Source of the DNA: Sipunculus nudus
Lineage: Eukaryota; Annelida; Sipuncula; Golfingiida; Sipunculidae
Direction of reading: 5' to 3'
DNA: 64,000 bases
Assembly (NCBI GenBank): GCA_026874595.1
Contig: CM049308.1
Span: 44,029,327-44,093,326 of the forward strand
The position numbers and the translations under genes were made by a program. The notes beneath the pieces are model-generated. The model searched no databases, was not told the DNA's origin, and was given only the letters and a program-made list of their open reading frames with translations. Position 1 is the first letter of the stretch, and every line of letters starts with the position of its first letter. Shown one piece after another: positions 25,725-36,579 of the stretch.

Positions 25725-25805
25725 AAACATTGGGCCGATCCCGGTTTCGAACCTATGTCGGTGGCGCCCAAGTCCGGTATACCGCTTCGCTAGAAAAGCA
25801 AGCTT
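25725..25805 (-). repeat. tRNA-like (SINE-type) segment 1
   Basis: The minus strand carries an A-box-like TAGCGAAGCGG, then 28 nt, then the perfect B-box match GGTTCGAAACC, the pol III promoter layout of tRNA genes and tRNA-derived SINEs. The acceptor and T stems do not pair well, so it is not a functional tRNA gene. A diverged second copy lies at 25975-26060. Confidence 0.5.
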
Positions 25806-25974
25806 CACTAGCGAGACAGTTCGGACCCCTTTTATGTCATCCCATAACACACCCCCTCTTGAGAGCATTCTGTGAACAGGAGTCACCTTTTGGTGAGCTT
25901 ATTCCCTGGGCCACAAAGTTTACCCCCTCCCCCGTTGGACGAGCCCCCATTTTGTTACGAAGACAAATTGTTCA
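25806..25974. other. Segment between the two tRNA-like copies
   Basis: Less AT-rich than its surroundings and without minisatellite units. It probably belongs to the inserted SINE-bearing segment, as the tail of copy 2 read on the minus strand (CTCCTGAACAATTTGTCTTC, then GGGGGAGGGGGTAAACTTTG). Confidence 0.35.
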
Positions 25975-26062
25975 GGAGAAAATATTGGGCCGATCCGGGA
26001 TTCGAAACCATGTCGTTGGCGCACATTTCCTGCGTACCATCCGCTTCGCTTGAAAATCAAGA
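25975..26062 (-). repeat. tRNA-like (SINE-type) segment 2
   Basis: Diverged copy of 25725-25805. On the minus strand AAGCGAAGCGG (A-box-like) precedes GGTTTCGAATCC, a B box with one extra T. GGGCCGATCC is shared at the distal end. Confidence 0.5.
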
Positions 26063-26145
26063 AGTAATATTTGAGAGGAGAACCACGATTATAAATGATA
26101 TCAAAGAGGAGAACCACGCTTATATATGATATCTTAGATGAGAAC

Positions 26146-26195
<50 letters not shown>

Positions 26196-26440
26196 ATCTA
26201 AGAGGAGAACCACGCATATATATAATATACCTAAGAGGAGAACCAAGCATATATATGATATCTGAGAGGAGAACCACGCATATTTATGATATCTGAGAGG
26301 AGAACCTCGCTTATATATGATATCTAAAGAGGAGAACCACACACATATATATATGATATCTAAGAGGAGAACCACGCATATATAATATATCTAAGAGGAG
26401 AACCAAGCATATATTTGATATCTGAGAGGAGAACCACGCA
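26063..26440 (+). repeat. Purine-rich minisatellite, right block
   Basis: Continuation of the AGAGGAGAACCACGC array after the tRNA-like insert, including an (AT)n tract at 26148-26193. Confidence 0.93.
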
Positions 26441-26539
26441 TACCTAATACTTCAGAATTTCGGTTCACGTCTGTTCCCAATGTTCTTTAAAACCGCGTGA
26501 TGTACAGTACTGTGCCATACACCATTTTAAAGGTTATTA

Positions 26540-26612
26540 TCCCCGCAGTGACATAGGTGATATGAAAATAAATAATTTTTAATTTTAAATCAAAATAATT
26601 TTGAGCGATTTT
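26540..26612 (+). repeat. Dispersed repeat shared with 4985-5065
   Basis: CCCGCAGTGACATAGGTGAT and a TTTTGAGCGATTTTT-like end match the segment at the edge of the first minisatellite. Class unknown. Confidence 0.6.
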
Positions 26613-26789
26613 TCCGTTTTTTCTTAATTGCACAGCCGAACTGCCTTCGGCAATGACCATCGTGCTTCGTGGTCACTCAACCTCAAACACTACTATTGTT
26701 CATATGAATAACACTTGCTTTCAGTGAGGGATTTGAGCTATTCAGGGCTTACATTTGAGCAAGGCTTTCGCCCCCTTTTTGCAATCGGA

Positions 26790-27640
26790 TCTTCTTAGTG
26801 GTTCTTCAGTGTATTAGGTTGAAATTGTGCATGTTCATAGATCCTCGACACCTCCATCTTATAAACAAGACTGGTGGCATCATCTTTAGTCGTTTTCGCG
26901 TGGCTTCCATCCGTATATTTGCTTTTGGTGAAAATTGCTATCTCAGGAGTGGTTCAAGGTATTGGTCTGAAATTTGGCATGTCCATCCATCTTGGAAAGT
27001 TTTCTCGTAAACTAGACAGGTGGCGCCACCGACCATCCCGTTTTTGTAGAATAAATTAATGCCCTTTTCTCAGTCAGGAGTGATTCACTGTTTTGGCATG
27101 AAATGGTGCATGCCATTAGATCTTGGACTCCTCCATGTTGTACTCAAGACTGGTGGCGCCATCTGCAATTGTTTTCCTGTGGCGGCCATTTGTACATGTG
27201 GTTTGGGTGATAAATGCTCATATCTCAGGAGTGGTTCAAGGTGTTGGTCTGAAATTTGGCATGTCCATCCATCTTGGAAAATTTTCTCGTAAACCAGACA
27301 GGTGGCGCCACCTACCTTCCTGTTTCTGTACAATAAATTAATGTTCTTTTCTTAGGAGTGGTGTGCCGTATCGGCCTAAAATTGTGCATGTCCATATATC
27401 ATGGACTCCTCCATATTGTACTCAAGGCTGGTGGCACCATCTGCAATCGTTTTCCCGTGTTGTCCATCTGTACATTTGCTTTAGGTGAAAATTGCTCAAA
27501 GCTTAGGAGTGGTTCAAATTATTGGTCTGAAATTTGGCATGTCAATCCGTCTTGGAGAGTTTTCTCTTAAACCAGACAGGTGGGGCCTGGCGTTTTTGAT
27601 GATTAAATAAATGCCCTTTTCTCAGAATTTTAGTGGACTA
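26790..27640 (+). repeat. Family B tandem repeat, about 280-bp period (3 units)
   Basis: Unit landmarks are CTCAGGAGTGGTTCAAG (26942, 27224, 27502), GAAATTTGGCATGTC, TTTTCTCGTAAACCAGACAG and GGTGGCGCCACC. Short open frames here come from the repeat and differ from copy to copy. The unit recurs at 30670-31300, 40910-41403, 44420-44586, 46171-46870 and 48230-49610. Confidence 0.88.
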
Positions 27641-28264
27641 TATTCAGGAGTGGTACGTGTAACATACCACTCAATTCATCCCTCACTTTACCTGTACCAC
27701 TCTGACTTCAGCGGATACACGTCGCTTGTCAACTACTATCGGTTCTTGTATTTTTTTTTTCAATTTTTTACGTATTTTTCTGTATTAATTGGACCTTCAA
27801 ATGAAGTGGTCATCTGTTATCACAGCACAAACCGTAACTGCTGAACCCAGAATCCTTCTAACTTAACTTCCAGGGAGACTAATAAAAAATCTCCTTGGAA
27901 ACCGGAAATTAGGTCTCTGTTGCCCATATTCTCCGGGCTATAGGACTCGTAAGTACCCCCCAAGAACAAATAAAAATTTGATACAAAAGCTCCAGTATCT
28001 AAATAACTATAATGCCTTGATAGCCATGATTCCTTGGATATATATTGATCATGGAGGGTTTCATCAGTTCCTGCAGACTGGTGGCGCTACCTGTATTTTT
28101 TTTTCAAATTTTAACGCATTTTTTTCTATTTATGAGACCTTCAAATGAAGTGGTCATCCGTCCAAAAGCCCACTGAAACCCATTTCTAAGGACTCTTCAC
28201 AAAATTCATGATTTTTTTTTCAATCTGGCAGTCAGTTTGCTCAAAGTCCAACATTACTTGAATT
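27641..28264. other. No gene; repeat-like sequence
   Basis: Contains two copies of CCTTCAAATGAAGTGGTCAT (27794 and 28138), so it is part of another repeat of about 345-bp period, ending in the family A-type terminus at 28265. Confidence 0.5.
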
Positions 28265-28298
28265 CAGCTGAGCGTCATGGCCCATGGGCCACTTGTTT
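28265..28298 (+). repeat. 3' terminus of a family A-like element
   Basis: CAGCTGAGCG, then the perfect palindrome GGCCCATGGGCC (28279-28290), then ACTTGTTT. Same layout as 32753-32785 and 40135-40167. Confidence 0.7.
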
Positions 28299-28581
28299 AA
28301 ATGATTCGTTGCCCTTGCAGATCAACAAATACTTTTCCCACATACAGAAATTACAAATAGGATTTTTTTTTTCAGCCGAGTCACATATTAGCAGAAAATC
28401 ATCACAGCTGGTCTATATTTTGCCGATGAAATTAAATTTACATTTGAAGACATATATTCAGTGTTCTGGGGGCATTCTCAGTGGCTTTACCCATAGTTTA
28501 TGTATATAGACTAAGATCATTATCAGTGAATGAACATTTTTTATAAAATAAAAATGGGCACCTTGTTTGAAAAAAAAGGCA

Positions 28582-28583
<2 letters not shown>

Positions 28584-28615
<32 letters not shown>
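28584..28615. repeat. Poly-C run (32 C)
   Basis: Uninterrupted C homopolymer. A G homopolymer of similar length lies 1 kb away at 29598. The exact length is unreliable in any assembly. Confidence 0.9.
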
Positions 28616-28616
<1 letters not shown>

Positions 28617-29388
28617 TATGAATCCATGTCAGATATATAAATTAAAATAAAATTTAAAATAAGTAAAATATCGATCCTTTATGCCACTGCTGTTCCAGGG
28701 AGGATCCCTAATCTGAATAAGGAGAGAACTGTTGATATATCCTTAGTTGGTGACATCTTATGGTTACCTCATCCGCCAACTGATTTTGGCGACCTGCCAG
28801 AGTGAGCTCACACAGAAGCACGTAACTCATAGCCAATAGAACCACTGGTTTTCGTTGCTGGGGACATTAAGGTGAAGCTATTTTCCGCGGGGGTGTCCAG
28901 TGCTTATTTCAAATGTGTTCCTTTGTGTGGTTATCCAAAAAGGAGAGAGTAAGCCTTTTTTGAGCAATTATCTTTATAAATATATATATGTGTCAGTTAG
29001 TCTTTTGAACATTGAGTCATAAAACAAAAAAGTCACGCCAAGAATATGACCTCGTTTACCCGCAAAAGGGCTCTATTGGGACGAGTTCATTACCATACAG
29101 CTGATATAGGTCACATTCTCGGCACAATTGCCGGACTTGGGTATATGGATGTGTATAGGTATGGAATTGCCAAAGTTGAACTGTCGGTTAGCATGAATGA
29201 TATCCAGTTGTTTAACGACCGCTTCAAAATACGTGTTTTCTATTTTGTGTTTTGATTTCACTGGGAAATGTCTCATTGTTACAGATAAATGGCAATTTAA
29301 TCGGACTAGGGGCGCCGCGAGTGCCTGCTGGGTGCAAGGCTCCTGGGCCGGCCCGTGGCCGTCAGGGATAGAAGGAAAGGCGATAAAA

Positions 29389-29460
29389 ATGTTGCGGTTT
29401 CTCACTCAGAAGTTGAAGTTGCAGTCACTGAATGAAGTTCGGCCTTTCCTTCAGAAGCAG
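29389..29460 (+). CDS. Possible first coding exon (uncertain)
   Basis: After a GC-rich, CpG-containing stretch (29310-29370: GGGGCGCCGCGAGTG, GGGCCGGCCCGTGG) an ATG at 29389 opens MLRFLTQKLKLQSLNEVRPF, followed by LQKQ and then GTAGTG, which could be a weak donor. The N-terminus is basic and amphipathic like a mitochondrial presequence. No downstream exon is recognised, and the open frame stops at 29478 if unspliced. I do not recognise a family. Confidence 0.2.
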
Positions 29461-29595
29461 GTAGTGTTGTATTTATAAAGGCTTCTATTGACGTATTGTC
29501 TTCAGGTTTTCTTTGTTCCATGTTCGGGTCATACTGTCATTACTGACATGCCGTAGTCTGGATTACCATCTTCGCTTCTGGTGGTTCCGAATGTC

Positions 29596-29597
<2 letters not shown>

Positions 29598-29630
<33 letters not shown>
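29598..29630. repeat. Poly-G run (33 G)
   Basis: Uninterrupted G homopolymer, inverted counterpart of the C run at 28584-28615. Confidence 0.9.
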
Positions 29631-29631
<1 letters not shown>

Positions 29632-29914
29632 TGGGGGGTGTCCAGTTTTTCAGAGTTTCAAGGTATTCTCATTTGACTGAATTCTCAACAGTTTTGTTTG
29701 ACTGTAACTATATATATACAAGACGAGTGAATACTTTATAATTGTATTTGAATATGAATACAAATTTTCAATAGTTCGATCATGAAAATGAATACCAATA
29801 CGAAAACAGCTAGGTGAAAAGAAGTATTTGAATGCGAGGGCAAATACTTTCAAAATGTATTCATGAATGCATTCAAGAATATATTTTATAATATTATTTA
29901 AATAATTGATTATT

Positions 29915-29998
29915 AGCTCAGCTGACAATAAGTCATCTGAGCTATAATTATATATATATGGTTCTCTGTATGGCTGACCGTCCATCCGGCTGTTTCCC
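29915..29998 (+). repeat. Family A 5' terminus, truncated copy
   Basis: AGCTCAGCTGAC then AATA then AGTCATCTGAGCT hairpin, followed by a TAATTATATATATATGG stretch and CCGTCCATCCGGC. It breaks off after about 85 bp. Confidence 0.8.
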
Positions 29999-29999
29999 A

Positions 30000-30160
30000 G
30001 CAGGCACATTGATCAACATTGATTCAACACTGAAGCAACGTTAGCTTTGAACGTTAAAACATTGAAAACAAGTTGTATTTGCAAGGTGAATCAACATTTA
30101 TATTTCTATGTTGAATCGAAATTCTAAAATCAACATAGAAATATATATTTGCCAATTGGT
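30000..30160. repeat. Repeat end with 16-bp hairpin
   Basis: Begins CAGCAGGCACATTGATCAAC with several TTGATTCAAC-like motifs and contains an exact inverted repeat, TATATTTCTATGTTGA (30099-30114) with TCAACATAGAAATATA (30130-30145). It resembles the end of a non-autonomous DNA transposon; the other end was not found. Confidence 0.45.
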
Positions 30161-30354
30161 CAAAATCATCGATTTTCTAGACATTCTGTATCAATATACA
30201 TACAACAATTATTAATACTTCTACACAGGTCAATCTGACAATCCACTCAAAAGTTAAAATATAATGTTATGTGATAAACATGTAGGTACTATTTGTATAT
30301 GCATAACTTTGTTAATCAAAAGTTGAAATACTGATTTGATGACATATCCCATGC

Positions 30355-30385
30355 TGTATATATATATATATATATATATATATTT
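30355..30385. repeat. AT microsatellite
   Basis: Pure (TA)n tract. The flanking 30160-30660 shows no gene. Confidence 0.9.
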
Positions 30386-30664
30386 AACCATTGATTGATT
30401 GATGATATGAAGTCTAAGAAGAATTTCTGATTGCTAGAAGTAGGTGATGTTTAATGATTATGTTTTCACAAAACAATAAAAAATGTCCAATCCATCAAAT
30501 AAAGTGAATACAACTCAAGGGGAAGTGGAAGATCTAAAAATGATACAAATAATGTATGATTTATAAACCCCATACAACAAACTGCAGAGGGATTTTACAA
30601 AAACATTTAAATTATACATGCACTGATAACAAAGCTAAGACTAAAATGTACCACTAAACACTGT

Positions 30665-31303
30665 ATAAAAATTGCTCATATCTCTGGAGTGGTTTAAGGT
30701 GTTGGTCTGTAATTTGACATGTCAATCCATCTTTTTAAGTTTTCTCATAATCAGGCAAGTGGTGCCACCTACCCTCACGTTTTGTAGAATAAATTAATGC
30801 CCTTTTTCTGAGGAGTGATTTGCTCTATTGGCCTGAAATTGTGCATATCCATAGATCTTGGCCTCCACCATCTTGTACATAAGAGTTTAAGACTGATGGC
30901 GTCATCTCCAATCGTTTTGCCATAGCGTCCATTCAAGGTATTTTTCTGAAATTGGGCATGTCAAATCATTGTAGAAAATTTTCTCGTAGACTGGACAGGT
31001 GGAGCCACCTACCTTTCCTTTTTTGTAGAATAATTTATGCCTTTTTCTCAGTCAGGAGTGATTCACTGTTTTGGCATGAAATGGTGCATACCATTAGATC
31101 TTGGACTCCTCCATGTTGTACTCAAGACTGGTGGCGCCATCTGCAATCGTATGCCATGGTGTCAGTCTGTACATGTGCTTTCGGTGAAAATTGCTCATAC
31201 CTCCAGAGTGGTTCAAGGTATTGGCCTTAAATTTGGCATGTCTGTTAAGTGTGGAAAATTTTCTCTTGGACCAGACAGGTGGAGCTACCTACCTTCCCTT
31301 TTT
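30665..31303 (+). repeat. Family B repeat, about two units
   Basis: CTCATATCTCTGGAGTGGTT, TGACATGTCAATCCATC and GACAGGTGGAGC(C/T)ACCTAC landmarks recur. The GGTGGCGCCACC palindrome is mutated here. It ends directly at a family A hairpin (31304). Confidence 0.85.
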
Positions 31304-31513
31304 AGCTAAGCTGACCATAGATCATCTGAGCTATAGTCGTGGTCCATTGTCTGTCATCAATCCATCCATAAATGTGGCATGTTTTGAAACCGTAAGACCT
31401 AGGAATCCAAAATTCGACATAATGTTAGATGTCCCTAAGAATTCCTACCAAGCCGAAAACTGGGTCTTTGTGACTTAGTTCCTTTGAGAAATTAAGGAAA
31501 AACCTCAATATTT
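31304..31513 (+). repeat. Family A copy, truncated (about 210 bp)
   Basis: Hairpin AGCTAAGCTGACC/ATCATCTGAGCT, GAGCTATAGTCGTGGTCC, then GTAAGACCTAGGAATCC and the CTGGGTCTTTGTGACTT block. It stops after AAGGAAAAACCTCAA, where the next copy begins. Confidence 0.85.
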
Positions 31514-32786
31514 TTTAGCTCAGCTGACTAAAAGTCATCTGAGCTATAGTCGTGGTCCTTTGTCCGTCGGCTGTCCGTCCTTCCGTCCGTTATACTGGCA
31601 CGTTTTGAAACCGTAAGGCCTAGGAATCCAAAATTTGGCATACTGTTAGATGTCCCCAAGATCTCCTACCAGGTCAAAAACTGGGTCTTTGCAACTTCTT
31701 CCTTTGAGAAATTAAGGAAAAACCTCAATTTTTTATTAAAAACCTATTTTCACACTTCAGGACTGCCTAATATTAAAACCACTCATCTGTTTTTCCTTAT
31801 ATTTACCATAAATATTCCTCTATATATTTCCTATGTACATTCCAAAAATTAGGTTTGTATTGTATGATTTAAGAAAGTAATGGGCCCCAACATAATGCAT
31901 TTTGTAAAAAATCAGGAAAGATATTTGATCACTTAACACAAAACATGTTAAAGCTAAGGACCTTTTTTCCAGAAATATAACTTTAATTAACCAAAATTGA
32001 ATTGTATACCCAAAATTAGATCAAAATTTTTTAAAATATTAGCAAAAATAAAAATTGGTACCTTAAATTTTGCTCATTTGGCCACGGCACATTTTTTTCC
32101 TGTAAGTACTGTGGATTTAATTTTCACATCATGTGCACATAAGGATTTTATCTGTTAAAATCTGAAATTTGAAAATATAAGCTGTAAAATTAGGCTAGTT
32201 ATTGAATTTTTTTTGGAGGCTCTTGCTGTATTCCCTTACATTGTCAAACAGTCCACTTTGGTCACTGTAGGTCATTCAGTGCAGATCTCTATGCTCCCCA
32301 GGCTGTTGGCATAATGTTATGCAATCCCATCACTAGGGCAAGCCCTCTCTCCACTGAGTTGAGCTTGATCAGGCTGTCTGCAGTTAATACCATTCCACAG
32401 GGAGCCTTTTTCTCCCCCCCCCCCTCCCAACCCCATTCTGTTTACAGACCTGTACTATGAACTAGATGAATCTTAAAATTAACATTTTTTTCAGCAACGA
32501 GCATAAAACAGGGAACCCCTCCCCCCACCCACCCCTTCAGTACACAGAACTAAGAAGATATAAATATTTTGTAGCATTTCATTCATATCTCTTAAAGTTG
32601 GCGGTGCAAAGGCGTGAATAACACTGTTAACTTAGTATTAAAATTAGGAAAATTAGTCCAACTAAATAATTAATAAAAAAAATTACATCTGTCAAAATGA
32701 AATCTTACAGACCTACATACAACAATGGTGATACAGTTATATCTGTCACATTCAGATGAGCGCCGTGACCCGTGGGTCCCTTGTTA
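31514..32786 (+). repeat. Family A copy with both termini (1.27 kb)
   Basis: The 5' end is TTT-AGCTCAGCTGACT-AAA-AGTCATCTGAGCT-ATAG, then TCCGTCCGTT, a long AT-rich body (CAGGACTGCCTAATATTAAA, ATGGGCC, GGTACCTTAAATTTTGC) and a 3' end CAGATGAGCG with hairpin GACCCGTGGGTC (32767-32778) and CTTGTT. The 5' (AGCTCAGCTG) and 3' (CAG-TGAGCG) ends are inverted relative to each other. No coding capacity. The layout fits a non-autonomous Helentron-type (HINE) element; that class is inference. Confidence 0.75.
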
Positions 32787-34124
32787 ATAATACAGATTGC
32801 AATAATTCACATTCAAGAAAAATAGACCCGTAGTGTTCATTAAGCTTATGATGTTTTCACTAGTCACTACCCATAAAGTATTGAAGCCTACAATGCTAAA
32901 AACTCATACCAGTACTACAGTCACTTGGAGAAAGTCGTACTACAGGCACATATATTATCTAGTTAATTTATACACATGTTCTTTAAAACTATTCTTTTAA
33001 TATTTGTCAGTTGTGCAGACCTTCATTCTGTATATAAAATAATGTTAATTTATATTTTAAAAATTAAATGAACCATTTTTTCACGATATTATTTGATTAT
33101 ACAATATGAGAATGTTATCAACCGTTAATATTTTATTATTTAACTGAAATTTTGATATTAAATAATTAGATTCTGTTATGTACAAAATTTATAGTACAAG
33201 ATTGTTTTATACCAAATTTATCATGAAAGTGATTTAAAGGGACATAATCAGGAGCTAATTATGGCTAATTCTTTCATACTGTCAGTTCAGTTTTGCTTTA
33301 TACAAATGTTTCCCAGCAAAACCATCCCAGCACACAGTCTCATTTCCTCGCATAGGGCTGTTTAACACCATGTTATGGCTCTGCGTGTTGGTAAACACAG
33401 TCTGTTTACCATAAGGCCACGTGAATGGAGGTCTGATTAAGAGTGGCAACTAGCTGTGTTTCAGCCAGCAGAAATATATATTACATTCTTTGGGCCAAGT
33501 CAGGCCGGGCATCTCCTGATTGACACGTGTTTTGGCTCAGCAGTGCACACGGCCCCACACGCTGAGTTTATGTTGACACCTTTTCATCTCGCCCGGTCCA
33601 CTGTTTTTAACATTTGTTTACAGGAGAAAGCAAACAGTTTCAGCGCAATACTTTGGCAAGCACATATTCATTTTAAAGGGAAGAAGCTATTTTTGTGTTA
33701 ACTCAACATGCTTTTTAGGTGATTGGGCCCCTTTAAATTATATTTTATTTGTTTTGTAAAATTTAAGTTTTAATATCTCTCCATATTCTTAAATCATCCT
33801 ATGCTGGTTTTGCTGCAATGAAGAAGGGCATGCCTGAAGAATAAAGGCCATGCATGCTACCAATATTGTAAATTTTACCACCTGCCTGTTCACTCCCAAG
33901 ATGTACTATGCGATGGAATAAATCATGGCACCACATCCAAATGAACATATACATCCAAGAAGATGGGGTACTTTTGTCTCCAGTCTGGTTTTGTTGAAAC
34001 TCTAGTCGTAAACAGTATTATTATAGGATATATTAATAAGGATTCAGAAACAGGACATAGCCCTACATAAATTCCTCTCCTGATACATACATAGGACTGA
34101 ATTGTCAGCTTTGATACTAAATAA
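32787..34124. other. No gene; one dispersed repeat
   Basis: AT-rich. 33590-33745 (TTTACAGGAGAAAG, then AAGAAGCTATTTTT and GGGCCCCTTTAAA) recurs in the same orientation at 47015-47145. An open frame at 33456-33701 spans this repeat and shows no domain. Confidence 0.55.
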
Positions 34125-34920
34125 TAATAGTATCCGCCAAAACGAAGTTTTGTGGATACTATTAGTCCCTGGGATACATCGATTTAATTGCAAAATTTTA
34201 TCTTTAATTTTATCTTTAATCTTAGGTTTATTTTCCATTGTAGTATACTTTGGGACATTAGAAAATGGCAGTCTTAAGTTGCACAGACTGTAGTTCTGCC
34301 CTGCAGCTAAAAAAAAGACCAACCCCTACCCCTATATCTGTGATTTGCCACAATCATGCCATGCAACCTTAGGATCACAATATTTCTGGAATGCCTTGTC
34401 AGATTTGGATAATCTTGGTATCCAGTTGTATGTTTTCAAGCATGGCCGACATGACAAGCATGATTTCATGGCCACCTGAGGTCAAAATCAAGGCCAAAGG
34501 TCAAGGTCAAGGTCACTTTGAGGCACTAAAAGCAGATGATATCCTATTTTGCATGAAATCTTTATATATATTATTATTTTGACACAGTCTCACAGTTTCA
34601 GTGGAATCAATGGAAGGTTGTTTAATTAAGGTTCCGATAAAGTAGTTCTCAAAGCATAATAACTTATTTCAAGGTCAAGGTCATCAGTTACACGAAACAA
34701 ATAGGGATAGGTTGATCCTTTGTATGGCAATACAGATGAGTTTGAGTAAACTTATCTGACTAATAAAGAGCTGATTCTGTTATTCACTTGCGGAATGTAC
34801 ATACACTTTAAATATTCGAAACCAGTTTCCAGATATAAATTAATTCTTCTTATTCTCAGGCTTCTCAAACAGTACCAGCTTCAGCTTTGAAGACAATGAA
34901 CAATTACGTTTGCGCCCTTT
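34125..34920 (+). repeat. Family C element with 5' hairpin
   Basis: Opens with TAATAGTATCC..CAAAAC / GTTTTG..GGATACTATTA (34125-34164). The body contains ACCCCTACCCCTATAT, TGCCATGCAACCTTAGGATC and the AAGGTCAAGGTCAAGGTCAC block. Its reverse complement lies at about 47300-48060. Confidence 0.75.
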
Positions 34921-34936
34921 TTGGGATTAAGAGTAA

Positions 34937-35321
34937 GTGCCAAGATATGAACCGTGTTTGGCACACACTTCTTCCCAACAAGATTCCGCAGAGAAAGCGA
35001 AGCAAACTCTAAGCCCAGTTCTTTTGACCCAACCTCCCCCCTGCCTCTTTGTCCCTGAGCAAAAAATCTCCAGGGTCAAACTTGTCAGCAATATCTTGGC
35101 AAATGTGCACAAGGCTCATATAAATGAATGGGACCCCTGAAACATGGTTGGATGAAGGAGGAAATTTCATCCCTAAATTGTTAGATGAAGAGCGAGTTCC
35201 AGATTACCTGTTTCATGATGAAAATGAGACAGAGGATGATGACATGAGCGATATTGATAATTAAGAAGAAGACAGTGAGAGTGACAATGGGAGCAGTGTT
35301 CAAATCAAGAAATATATAAAC
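34937..35321 (+). pseudogene. Degraded coding remnant with acidic tail
   Basis: An open frame (34937-35140) ending KLVSNILANVHKAHINEWDP continues after a one-base shift in a C run (about 35138) as ETWLDEGGNFIPKLLDEERV and a strongly acidic stretch (DENETEDDDMSDID), with a stop near 35262 and more acidic codons behind it. Composition and codon pattern look like old coding sequence. I do not recognise the family; a transposase accessory region or a host-gene exon are both possible. Confidence 0.35.
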
Positions 35322-35359
35322 TCACTTAACGTGATAATTATTTAAGTTAATAAGCTTAT

Positions 35360-35765
35360 ATTTCATGCACATATCAGTTTTCAACTTAGTTTTAAATGTA
35401 TACTAGAAATTAGATCAAAATTTTTAATTTATTATCTTAAATTTTGCTCAATTTTGACCACGGCACATTCCCCCCCCCCCCCCTTTAACACTGTTGAATT
35501 TCACAGCATATACACATGAAGATAGAATCTTTTAATATCTGAAATATCAAAGGAATTGATTAAAAATTTTAAAGAATTGATTAAGAAATGTATATTTTTT
35601 TCAGTTTACACAGACCATGTCAACTGTTTTATATCAACCTCACCCAGTACATTAATTTATACAGCCCTGTGTTAAGTAACCCGATCCAGGCATCTGCCTT
35701 TGCTCAGCTTGGATGGGCTTCCACTCTGCCCCCCCCCCCCCCCCCCCGGGATGATGTGTGAACTT
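35360..35765 (+). repeat. Family A body fragment
   Basis: TAATTTATTATCTTAAATTT, GACCACGGCACATT and a CAGTTTACACAGACCATGTC block match the 3' half of family A copies (compare 32070-32330 and 38220-38480). Two C runs are at 35471-35483 and 35731-35747. Confidence 0.7.
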
Positions 35766-36179
35766 GATTACTATTGTCATTTTCTATATTTAATTCATTC
35801 TTGTTCAAGACTTTTGCTACATTTTGGATAATGAATTTTATCACAAGGTGTTAAAATGATAAAGTGAACATTTAATTATATCCACAAATTGATGAATTGC
35901 TACTAAATTGTGGATGTTTATAAAATGAGGATTTCCTTAAATCAGAACAGTAAAAACCTTTGAATATTTTTTCACCAGCCCTATTCAGTCACCTGCATGT
36001 CACCCTTGTTGACCTTTGAGGCTAATTATACACACTTCAAGCGGGAAATACTGGGCAGCTAGCTCGCTCTTGGCAGATCACATCTTGCCCCAGGTGCCCA
36101 ACCCCCCTCCTTTGGTAGTTGTTTTGGTCAACAACATATCGATAAACAATTATGATTTTTTTATTGGTTTATAAAAATA
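35766..36179. other. No gene recognised
   Basis: AT-rich. 35975-36100 (TTCAGTCACCTGCATGTCAC, CCAGGTGCCCAACC) is similar to 57690-57800, so it is repeat-derived. Confidence 0.5.
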
Positions 36180-36572
36180 TAAATTTTCATGACAAGTGCA
36201 CATGTCTGAACTTTTTTTCGCAATGCCTGCAGATTCGGGCCTGATTTGTGGTGTGTGGGCAGATAATGACGAGTTACAGATCAAGTTCTTGTTTTGTCCA
36301 AGTTGACCTACTTTTGACCATTCGACTGCTCCTGAAATTAGAAAGTTTCATGAAAAATAGAAATTTTCATAACAAATGCATATGTACAGACTTCTTTTCA
36401 GCAATGCCTGCAGATACCACCCTGATTTTTTATGTGTGGGCAGATAATGACCAGTTACAGATCGAGTTCGCGTTTCGTCCCCGTTGACCTACTTTTGATT
36501 GTTTTACGGCTCCTAAACATAGACAATTTCATGAAAAATATAAATTTTCATGATAAATGTACATGTACAGCC
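36180..36572 (+). repeat. Tandem repeat, 181-bp period (two copies plus start of a third)
   Basis: AAATTTTCATGACAAGTGCA, CAATGCCTGCAGAT, GTGTGGGCAGATAATGAC and GTTGACCTACTTTTGA recur at 36181, 36361 and 36542. Short open frames here are copies of one another. Confidence 0.92.
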
Positions 36573-36579
36573 GTTTTTA

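Noticed and set aside
25725-26062. Functional tRNA genes
   Set aside because: A and B boxes are present but the stems do not pair, so they were called SINE-like instead.
25169-26375. Minus-strand frames rich in Tyr-Ile-Ile-Tyr
   Set aside because: These are translations of the purine/AT minisatellite; period and AT content explain them.
27059-27341. Overlapping frames of 70-82 codons on both strands in family B
   Set aside because: The same frames recur with changes in other family B units and are not conserved as protein.
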